Below are positions 1 through 9,085 of a stretch of DNA of 20,102 nucleotides, one piece after another. This stretch comes from Priapulus caudatus (taxonomy: Eukaryota > Priapulida > Priapulimorpha > Priapulimorphida > Priapulidae), in assembly GCF_000485595.1 (NCBI RefSeq), contig NW_014577145.1, forward strand, positions 539,304-559,405. Reading direction: 5' to 3'. Made by a program: the position numbers and the translations under genes. The number at the start of each line of letters is the position of its first letter. The first letter of the stretch is position 1. A model generated the notes under the pieces. The model worked only from the letters and a program-made list of their open reading frames with translations, was not told where the DNA came from and ran no database searches.

Positions 1-41
1 AAATAAAAACGTGTAAATAACAATAGCTAAATTTCGTTATG

Positions 42-100
<59 letters not shown>
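42..100. repeat. (CT)n microsatellite
   Basis: A pure pyrimidine CT dinucleotide tract with one interruption. It belongs to the long direct repeat. The matching tract in the right copy differs in length and interruptions, as expected for replication slippage. Confidence 0.97.
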
Positions 101-102
<2 letters not shown>

Positions 103-591
103 ATCCATCTTCATTAGTCGAATAACGATCAATATCATCTGATGTAAACATTTGTTACAGAATTTTTAGTAAAACAACGAAACAATCTCTACTTGCTAAC
201 GAAAATACTATGAGCTAACAGAAGGGTTAATCTCCACTCGTGGTGTAAATCTAATCGAGTCCCTTTCCGAAGGCAAGAGCGCGGTAAAGATTGATTTCAT
301 AGCTGCACCTATATAGTTACTAACTATAGGTCCGTCACGAAAAGCCATTAACCTTGTGCTTCATAGAGCGGTGTAATTAACGCCGGGGCGAGCCATTCAC
401 CTGCTAATGCCTGCGCTAGAGCATAAAACCACAACGAGGAACTCATTCTAGCATCGCAATCGCGAGTTTAGGTCTCGCGAAACAATCATAGCCAATCGCG
501 CCTTCGTTTCTCGACAGGCCATACAATCACGGGGAAACATGGTCGGTGATTGAGCAGGGCACACGATCGACGTATCGCGTTGGTAGCTTAC

Positions 592-659
592 CAGTGGCGT
601 AACTAAGGTATGGTAGGTATGGCACGTGCCCTGTGCGCCACTTGAAGGGGGCGCCACTG
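592..659. mobile_element. Tiny hAT-like terminal hairpin remnant (left copy)
   Basis: A 68-bp segment begins CAGTGGCGTAACTA and ends GCGCCACTG, so its outer 8 bp are perfect inverted repeats (CAGTGGCG/CGCCACTG). CAG...CTG ends and the CAGTGGCGTAACTA string resemble hAT-superfamily termini commonly seen in animal genomes. No matching 8-bp target duplication is obvious. The counterpart in the right direct-repeat copy is at 12221-12286. It reads as a deletion remnant already present before the larger segment was duplicated. Confidence 0.5.
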
Positions 660-1017
660 AGCAGTTTCTATTAAAGTCAGACAAGGCGGTTGTGGTTAAG
701 ACAAATTAATAAAATTAGCAACAATGAAAAGTTTCGTCGATCCTCATTATCGATTGCTTCGCAGTCTTGTGCAGCACACATTCATTCACAGTGCAGTAGC
801 CATATTATTATTTTAGTGAATGGACATAAACATGCACATTCACAAGTCCAGTTCGGATTACAAATTCTGCATAAAGCAAAGGTCAACAGATCGCAGACTG
901 TAAGGAACAAACAACACAATGCCCGTGTAGGTCACGTTATTACAGTGTAACAATCAATCTTCGAAATGGTCCGATTACGAGACTCCGCACTAACATGAGT
1001 GTCAGAAGTGAAAGTTA

Positions 1018-1212
1018 TTATGTCATGGGATCCTGTAGGATTCTCTATAGATTTAGTTGGGAATTAGCTTATATTATGTTTAATTATATAAATAAAATTA
1101 TTTGTATTTTTATTATACATTAAATTAATTATTAGCATTTAATTTGATTGAAATGAAATGAATTCAATTAGAATTTAACCACCGCTATAGGTAACTAACT
1201 AACCGAGTCCCT
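1018..1212. other. AT-rich spacer without a gene
   Basis: A short AT-rich stretch between the direct repeat and the foldback element, with several TTAATT/AATTAA runs. No ORF, RNA gene or other structure is seen. Confidence 0.6.
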
Positions 1213-1920
1213 ACTTGCACTCTGTACCCAACACTATTTCCTTGCTCGTATCTTGTATGTCAGGCGACTAACGATTTTCTAACTACGGTCGGACACGTCG
1301 CAATTTAGGAACCATTGATGAGTTTGACCTCACAACGCGCATAGACCCTTGCGCAAACATGAAGTAGTAAAAAGCGCATAAGATAAGATAAGATAATCTA
1401 GAGTGCGGAGCATTTTAACTGACACACAAGAGAGGCTAATTCGATTCTCCTGCTTGTTAACTGAGCTATAAGATGGTTTGCGTTCTCATAACATTTCACA
1501 CATCCAAAAATGGCGCGTGAAAGTGCTAGGTTGAGTTTACTAACGCACTGTTACTCCTATTTCTGTAATGTTACTTGCTATGCTCTAAGGGTTGGCTGAC
1601 TAGATGACCGTATGGTCTTTTCGTCATCCCTAATTCATTGCACGTTATTAATATATTTTATTAAAAAATCCTTGTATCTGCTGATATTGAAAGTGATAAA
1701 ATAAACTCTCTTATCTTATCTTATCTTATCTTATCTTATCTTATCTTATCTTATCTTATGCGCTTTTTACTACTTCATGTTTGCGCAAGGGTCTATGCGC
1801 GTTGTGAGGTCAAACTCATCAATGGTTCCTTGCGACGTGTCTGACCGTAGTTAGAAAATCGTTAGTCGCCTGACATACAAGATACGAGCAAGGAAATAGT
1901 GTTGGGTACAGACTGCAAGT
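1213..1920. mobile_element. Foldback (inverted-repeat) element with GATAA-type tandem repeats in its arms
   Basis: The left arm, about 1213-1398, starts ACTTGCACTCTGTACCCAAC. It reappears as a reverse complement at about 1708-1920, ending GTTGGGTACAGACTGCAAGT. The arms are roughly 180-200 bp and differ by a few substitutions and small indels. Their inner edges are (GATAA)n on the left (about four units) and (TTATC)n on the right (about ten units), so the simple repeat is part of the inverted repeat. The ~300-bp centre has no ORF. No unambiguous target duplication was found: CCCT precedes the left end and GACACCCT follows the right. This is a non-autonomous foldback or MITE-type element; the superfamily is uncertain. 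Confidence 0.8.
1708..1758. repeat. (TTATC)n pentanucleotide repeat
   Basis: About ten TTATC units at the inner edge of the right foldback arm. They mirror the shorter (GATAA)n at 1378-1397 in the left arm. Confidence 0.9.
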
Positions 1921-4070
1921 GACACCCTGCACTCGAAAAGAATATTAGCCTAGTCAGTTAGACGTCATTAAGGACGCAGCACGATGCCACCTGTAGAATA
2001 GCCCGCCAGGTGATTATACCTGTGGCTTGATTGCGCTGTACTTGTTTCGTAGCGCCGTCCAAATGAATAGAAATGTGTTTGTAGCTACTAGCTGTGCGTT
2101 GATGTGTTGCATAACATCGTAACTAGGGGACAAAAATACGTTACATTCCAGAACGGCAACGCGAAAATACTTCGCGAAAAATTGTGTCTTAAATGCACCT
2201 TTAGTACTTAATTATCTACGAAACAATTCTGCAATATAAGAGCACGTAGGCCTGCTGATCGTCCAGCGAGACTTTCCCGTTATTGTATGGGAAAGATGAT
2301 TCTACAATTAGCACCATACATTTCCTTAATTATTATAGCCGAACTTTCAGCGGGTAAAATTAAGGCCATATATCCGATGAGATGAGAAACGTGGGCGATA
2401 GAGCTGAATGGTATATTTCTCTGTATTGCACGAATTACTGCTCCGCGTGGGAAGAAGTTTTAATTGATGAAAAAACAAAACCAAACGCCATGTTCTTGCC
2501 TGGGGCTCAAAACAGCTTTAGGTACATAAATTGGCCACAGCTGCGCAACCCATATGCGCAAATCATTCATCAACGATGAACTTGTGTCCCACATACAGGT
2601 GGTAAGCACCGTCTTCCAACCGAGAGGCAGCGCTCACCCTACGGCGACAGGAACTTTCAGTTTTTCTATCCGGGTGCAAGTCGTCAATGTATCACTGTCA
2701 CCGCCGCAGACGCCTAAATTGTAGCCACCACCCGTTCTTGGTTCCTGTTTTGCTCACGCGCCTACCGTTACTCTAACATGTGTTATTAACGGCCTTGAGC
2801 TAGAATCAACGGAATCGTCACTTACGCGACAACAAATCGTGATAACGGGGTTGACCTATGTGATAATTAGCTGGATTCCATGAACGACAGTAGCTCGCTG
2901 TCCACTCCCGTTCAACCATCACGATGCGTCTTCGCTGTTCGCTGTGTCAAGGACGTGACATACATGCGACGCAGGCATGCAGACTGTTGCGACGTGTTGT
3001 TCTGACTTTATGGCTGTTCCTCAGGGCTAGCTCGTATTACGAAACGTTGAGTCGCATATTATATTACCATCTTTCGCACGCTTGTATCCGCCAGACTTCC
3101 GCTTAAAAACGCGTGGGGAGTCAATGGAGAATTAATGCCGTGAGGCGCTACAATAGAGTCACCTACCACTTGGAAAAATATTGATTCGGGGATGAAAGTG
3201 CGAGTCAGTTTGGCACGATCATAATCTCGCAATACGTGAACGTAGTACGGGTAAAGTACTGCGGGAATAAGGTCCGATCGCACCAACTCTCCGCTGCGAG
3301 TTATTTGAAATTCTACTGGACAACATTTGTACTGTGCTCAGAATTGTCTTTTAATAGCTAGAGCGTCTCATCAACGTGAGTGGAATGCAACACAGCAGCC
3401 CTGGTCCAACTTCTAATTACACCGCTGACGGTCCAACATTTCCTGGTCACATCCTAAAATACTTCTCTGTAGTAGAATACCTCCTTCTCTGTTTGAAGCG
3501 GAACTCTGTCCTAATTAACGTTCAGCCATTCTTATTCTATTACAGGCACCATCGAACCATACAGAGATGAACGAATAGATAGATTGATGAATACACCATA
3601 CTATGCTACGCGCTTTTTACGCAAGCGAGTGCTAACGCAGTATAAGCGCTGAAGCGAGGAATTTTCAGTATGACCAATCATGTCAGTCCAATTACACGAC
3701 GCTGCGTGACGGCTATCCAAATTGCTTGGAATAACACAATATTATTTCGACGATGAGTGAGTAAATCCTTAAGACGTGTGTTTCTATAACCCGAGTTACC
3801 GTTGCCAAAACGCCATTTAAATGATCTTTGCAAGCCCACTGACATTTCACGCAGTGTGTTCGAACTTGCATTCAGGCACTTGCGTGAGCTAAGAACTTAC
3901 TGTAAGGAGAGTTTCTCGCCAAATTCTGCGACAGTGCTGTGTTACAAAGTCTAACGGATGTAAGTTTTAGCGCATTATGCTGTTAACCCGCGAGAAAATC
4001 AGTTAACTATATTCTTCATTGCATTCTCTTTAAGAATCATTACCTATATCATTATCAGAAGTACATAAAT
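1921..4070. other. Gene-poor intergenic stretch
   Basis: About 2.1 kb of mixed-composition DNA. The longest open frames are 60-75 codons on either strand, show no recognisable domain and overlap each other (for example 2924-3106 and 3059-3286). No splice-compatible exon chain, tRNA fold or strong repeat was seen. Confidence 0.55.
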
Positions 4071-4262
4071 AGAATACTCTATTATATGAATATTAATGAA
4101 TATTAGTTAATAAATGAATAGAATACTCCATTAAAATAATGAATATTAATCAATAGGAGTGAGTGAATACTCTTATTCTCTTCTATATTCGTGTACTCCT
4201 GTTATTATTATCATCATTGTTTATTATTATTGTTATTATTATTACTATTATTATTATATTAC
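4071..4262. repeat. AT-rich imperfect GAATATTAAT repeats and TTA-type trinucleotide tract
   Basis: The first half (4071-4155) carries several copies of GAATA(C/T)TNNATTA-type words. The second half (about 4203-4262) is a TTATTA-rich trinucleotide tract with ATC and GTT interruptions. An open frame (4159-4536) runs through it only because the tract encodes Tyr/Ile strings, and it is not considered a gene. Confidence 0.7.
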
Positions 4263-4610
4263 ATTTTTCGCTACTTCACGACAAAAAATCGCTGTCTGGA
4301 ACTACTATTTCTACAAAATGACAACTGCTAAAGCAATCAGCTGCGTCACTACACCTAATCAGTCCCCACTGAGCCTCTCCTTATTTGGCAGAGCGGATAC
4401 GCGTCAACAACAAAAAACGACGCATTTTCTCCTCGTGTTAAGATTCCAAGCCAATCAGCATTGTGAACAGCTAGGCCATCTTAGATCAGCACGTAAAAGC
4501 AAACTGGAAAAAACGCTTGAGTGGCGAACCTTCTAACGGCATGCAAACTGCAAATACTATCATGAAACTCGCGTTAACCACCTAGCACTAGGACAGTCAT
4601 GCTTCACGAG
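4263..4610. other. No gene seen upstream of the promoter candidate
   Basis: About 350 bp with no convincing coding signal. A small palindrome, CCTAGCACTAGG, lies near 4581. This stretch may hold upstream regulatory DNA for the gene starting near 4657, but no specific site can be assigned. Confidence 0.4.
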
Positions 4611-4622
4611 TTTAAGTGGTCA

Positions 4623-4630
4623 TATAAAAA
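4623..4630 (+). promoter_or_regulatory. Candidate TATA box for the Gln/Pro-rich protein gene
   Basis: TATAAAAA lies 34 bp upstream of a TCACGT string whose A (4657) would be a plausible initiator. About 50 bp later a strong GTAAGT splice donor occurs at 4710. The order TATA, short leader exon, GTAAGT suits a focused promoter with a non-coding first exon. The link to the coding exons 1.6 kb downstream is inferred, because no transcript evidence is available. A second TATA-like string (CTATATATTTG, near 6079) is an alternative closer promoter. Confidence 0.45.
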
Positions 4631-4656
4631 GCAACGCCCGCTTGCGCGGCTTTGTC

Positions 4657-4709
4657 ACGTATGGGGTTGGTGACAGCGACGGACGGACGGACTCGCGGGC
4701 TACTGTAAA
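4657..4709 (+). other. Candidate non-coding first exon with a 15-codon upstream ORF
   Basis: The segment from the putative start site to the GTAAGT donor at 4710 is GC-richer than its surroundings, with three GGAC repeats. It holds an ATG at 4661 opening a 15-codon frame that stops at TAA 4706-4708, one base before the donor. If the exon is real, this uORF sits in the leader of the mRNA. The matching acceptor would be TTTCCAG at 6315-6321, giving a ~1.6-kb 5'-UTR intron. The parts are visible; joining them is inference. Confidence 0.4.
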
Positions 4710-4999
4710 GTAAGTTCTTATTTATTCACATCTCTGTAACGAATTAATGGAGCTACCCGGTGTTGCCTGGGTTCCTTTCGTGACCAAATGAAATAAGTGA
4801 ACCATACGTGAATGTAGATGCGTTTAATGCGAGGCGTTTAGATAAATGAAATTGGTTGGTTACATATCGAATGTTACAGGAATACACGATATGTTTGGAG
4901 CGAACAAAAACAAATTGGTTGACAAGTTATATTTAAACAAAGTACAGTCAATTTGTTCAGGTTGATTTACAAACATGTTTTATTCACTCCTGGATATGT

Positions 5000-5165
5000 A
5001 AATATTGCTGGTAGACTATATTATGACGTACGTTTACCTATCGTATGGTACATAACTAAACGCTACATAAATATTGCGGGCAGGCTATATTAATAACGTA
5101 CTATTATCTAGCGTATGTTACGGGACTAAAGAATATACAATTTACAGCAGGCAGAATAGGATGAA
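5000..5165. repeat. Degenerate ~69-bp tandem repeat, about 2.3 copies
   Basis: AAATATTGCTGGTAGACTAT at 5000 is followed 69 bp later by AAATATTGCGGGCAGGCTAT at 5069. Each is followed by a related body (TATTA...ACGTAC...TATCTA/CCTATCGTATG...ACTAAA). A decayed third start (AATTTACAGCAGGCAG) begins near 5139. It lies within the putative 5'-UTR intron. Confidence 0.65.
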
Positions 5166-5189
5166 TGATAGAAATAGCTTATTCTATCG

Positions 5190-6320
5190 TGTGCAGCTAA
5201 TATTAATATAAACCAAAGATCACACGCAAGCTATAGTAGAACGGAGGTTGATAATAGTCGTTATTAGGGAGATAATTTTTATATCGTAAATTACTTATAC
5301 CCGTGTTTAGAATATAATCAATCAGGTACCAGTCAGGAAGGAATTCTAAACATGGCGAAAATGTTAAAGGAAATTAATTTAATTAGTGCAATCAACGTTA
5401 AGCGAATGAAATCTGTTTTTTTATTGCAAGTGCACCAAAGCATTGCTATTTCAGGTCACTTGATCTGCATAAAGTACTACCATGCGGTACATGAGCAATG
5501 CGTCCCAGAAAAACGTTCGTAGCACGAAAATCCGTAACGTGAATCGCGTTTTCCTATTGCGTTCCATTAAATAATTGGAGATGCGTTATTTCCTATCGAA
5601 TGAATATCTTTTAGCTAAACGATGTACTAGAATGATTATTACGAATGCAAGTAAAGATTTCTAAACGTAAAGCTGTATAATACTGGGAGGGACATGGCGT
5701 TCAAAATTAGAATTACTGATGGAGAGGGAGGGGAACTAGGGCCTACTACTAGCTAACGATAGCTTTCGTTATGACAACGATTGGCGAGTTGGGGTATTTT
5801 AAGCTCTGACCCGGAGGTCAACGATTGTGTAAATTTGGTTGCCGTTTACAGCGGATCTTCTCTCTGCATAGCTCTCTGTAGCAGCTGAGGTCATTGCAAA
5901 CTACTCTTTGAATAAGTAAGATGCACCTGGAGTATATTGTACACAGGGGCGCTAATTTCAGAAATACACATTTCATAAGCAGTGCACGTATACGTATGTC
6001 AAACAGTCTAATGTGATAGCGGATCGAGTACAACGTGATATTTATTAGAAATAACTCCCCCGATATGTTGGCAGCTGGCTATATATTTGTTACATAAATT
6101 TTATTTTTCGGCGATTGTTGAGCGGAAAAAACGCATTCATTCTTTTTAAAATTACGCAAGGGCAAATTTTCGTTTCGTGTAACGAGTAAATTAAAGCGGT
6201 CATGTTTTACAAATTAGGCACGCGCGGAATTACGTAACCCGGGTTGTCGCAAAGTGGGATAGCACCGTACACGACTAGATTCTTTCTCAGAAAATTCAAT
6301 AAGTATCTATCTCATTTCCA
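5190..6320. other. Putative 5'-UTR intron body or proximal upstream region
   Basis: AT-rich DNA with no supported gene. The short minus-strand frame at 5818-6033 lacks any recognisable feature. The 3' end carries TATCTATCTCATTTCCAG at 6304-6321, a good pyrimidine-rich acceptor directly before the leader and ATG of the main gene. If the upstream exon is not used, this stretch would be the promoter region, with a TATA-like CTATATATTTG near 6079. Confidence 0.4.
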
Positions 6321-6355
6321 GAAACAAGAGCAACGTAGTATCACCCACGATCATC

Positions 6356-9027
6356 ATGAGAGGCTTCCTCGCAGTTTTGGTAAGTTAGACGTAAAACTTT
6401 TGGGGGATGGGCGGGGAATGCATAAATCTTCGCAGGTGGCTGCCCAATATAACTTTGTAAAATATGTTTGTACAACATCCACGGGCGGAGGTTCGATACT
6501 AGTATATACATCAACTCTCATTTACTTAACCATACAGATACTGCTGGTGGCTGGATGTTCGTGCCAACCGGGACTCAGACAGCAACAGCAGCTTGGAGCT
6601 GGACAGTTTCGAGGGCAGTTTGCACGTGGCGGAGGCGCGCTTCTGCAAACCAACACGGGACCATTTACGCAGCAGGGAGGACAGTTTGTACAGCCTGGTG
6701 GTCAACTTCAACAAGATAGAAGACAATTTGTGCAGCCTGGGACACAATTTCAACAACCTGGAGGAGGGTTCCGAGGACAGTTGCTACAAAATGTAGGACA
6801 GCCACAGCCGAGAGCTGGACAATTTGGCCAGGCACCGCAGGGCAGAGGAGGAGGCATTAACCAATTTGTAAGAGGGCAAGCACAGACTTTGCCCCAACAA
6901 CTGCTCCCGCGTAACACTCGAATTCAATTCGGCGCTAGGCAGCAAAATATAGACGAATTTTCAGCTGGTCAAGCGCAAAGAATTCCGCAAGGTCTAATAC
7001 CAAGGCAAACGCAGCCTCAACTGGGTCAGCAGAGAGCCCTCACCGACCAATTTGTTCAGAATCAAGCACAAAGGTTGCCCGAGGTTCTCTTACCACGGAA
7101 CAATAGGCAACGATTTGGCCAGCTGCAGCAGAATACCGCCCAATTTGTTGGTGGACAGGCGCAGCAAATTCCACAAACGTTGCTTCCTTCAGACCAATCA
7201 CCACAGTTTGGACTTGGCCCTGGCCGTGGTGGTGGTAACACTGGTAACAACAATGGACAATCCCAGCAAGGATTTTTCAATATTCCAAATTTCTTCCTCC
7301 AGTCTCTCAATACTGCACAGATACCTGGCTCGGGTGCGCGGGAGCAACAGGCACGGGAGCAGCAGCGGCCACTTCCGCAAATCCGGCAAGGTGCCACTCC
7401 TCTGAGACTCAGACAAGAACAAGATGGTCAAAATAGACAATTTCTGCAGCAACCGATTCAAGGCCAGCAAACAAATTCCGGCTTTCGGTTTGCAAATCAA
7501 TTCCCACCGCCAGGCAACGGCGGCCAGTTTGGACCACCACAAGGCGCACAACAGTTCCAGCCTAGGCAGGGACCGCGTGGGCAACAGCCTGGCTTTTTCC
7601 AACCCCCTCCTGATCAAGGCCAACAGCGAAATCAAAGATTCCAGTTTGGCAATCAATTCTCCGGCCCTCCAAACAACAATGACCAATTTGGACCTCAAGG
7701 CCCGCAACTGTTTTTAGCAAGACAAGGACCGTCAGGTCCAACTCCTGATATCCCATTGCCTACACTTCAACGACTTCCTGGTCCAATGACACAACAGTCT
7801 CTAACTCCCGAGCAGCAACTCGTGTCAGGGTTTAGCTCCGGCATAGCTGATGGCGTAGATACCTTCTTTGGCGGCGAATTCCTTGGTGTTGACACCACCT
7901 TTGACTTTGCTGGAGAGAGGAAGAGAATTGAGGCTTTACTACCCAATCAGACTCAGGGAGGGCCTAATGGACAACCAGGACCTGGTGGCCCAGGAGCACC
8001 AGGTGGTGGCGGCCCTGGCGGACCACCAGGTGGTGGCGGTTCGCCAACGAACACACAGGAATTTGATCAAGATTCCATCCCCGATGAAATTCTCGATAAG
8101 ATTCCTCAACGATTCTCTATACCGATACGGGCGAGACAGAGAAGACTGAGAGAACAACGAGCACGAGGAGAAGACCCAAATCGCCAGCGGCAGCCACAAC
8201 CACAACCACAACCGCAACCACAACCACGCCCACTGCCACAACCTCAGCCACGACCACCAACTCAGCCAGTGCAACCCCCGCCTAGGCCACTGCCACAACC
8301 TCAGCCACGACCACAGACTCAGCCAGTACAACAGCAGCGAGTTTTTATTCCAACACAACTGACGGTAAGCCAAAAAGAACGCGTGCGTGTATGATCGTAT
8401 ATATATATATATATATATATTTCTCAATTAATTAATCCATGCCGTGGCTACTGCTTAGCTTCAATATATATTATTAATACGTTTTCTGTGTTAGGGTGGG
8501 CCATCTGGTCAAGGGCAGCAAAACGTAGTTTTCATAAGATCACAAGGACAGCCACAGACCCAGCCAACGCGTCAGCCTCCCCCTGATTTAACTCAACGCG
8601 TGATTCTTCTTCCAAGGTAAGTTTTTTGGCTTCGGATCCCCTGGATATACTTATTCGCTTAATTGGGATTATTCTTTAATCCTGAGTTATTCAGTATATT
8701 TATCATAACAGTAGCAACAGTAGCAACACTAACTTGGCCACTGTGGACAGCTAGTAAGTGTGATGGTGATAATGGCGAGACTCTTGATGACTTACATGAT
8801 GTAAATTTACTCTGCGTTTTGTAAATTTTCTTCTAATGAGATTTCATATGATTATTTTTGCTTACTTTTACCAACAGCGGTCAACAGCAAGATACGCAGC
8901 AGCAAAATCAGCAGAGAGTCCTATTCCTCCCACAGCGTCAACAACCAATACAACAAGGACAGCGGGTTTTTGTTATTCCTAATCCACAAGACGGACAGCA
9001 ACAACAACAGTTTGTGCTCCCGCCTCT

Positions 9028-9085
<58 letters not shown>

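Larger units (their letters stand above)
1..1017. repeat. Left copy of a long direct repeat (at least 1 kb)
   Basis: This segment is nearly identical, apart from scattered small indels and substitutions, to 11613-12645 in the same orientation. Similarity stops at the shared GAAGTGAAAGTTA. The left limit is unknown because the copy starts at the window edge. It contains a (CT)n tract and a short hairpin with CAGTGGCG/CGCCACTG ends. Open frames within it (for example 448-684 on the minus strand) are short and do not hold up between the copies, so I see no gene. It could be a dispersed repeat or one end of a segmental duplication. Confidence 0.93.

Noticed and set aside
4159-4536. 125-codon open frame on the + strand
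   Set aside because: Its first third is a translated TTA/TAT microsatellite. The remainder has no domain or splice partner and overlaps the likely upstream regulatory region.
6244-6537. N-terminal extension of the main frame read through intron 1
   Set aside because: The upstream frame has only a TTG at its start and a late ATG at 6418, and its peptide lacks a coherent signal sequence. Splicing 6379 to 6538 gives a perfect one with consensus splice sites.
6538-6570. LVAGC lipobox (bacterial lipoprotein signal)
   Set aside because: The string LVAGC occurs in the signal region, but the gene has introns and lies in an animal-type genome. The match is coincidental.
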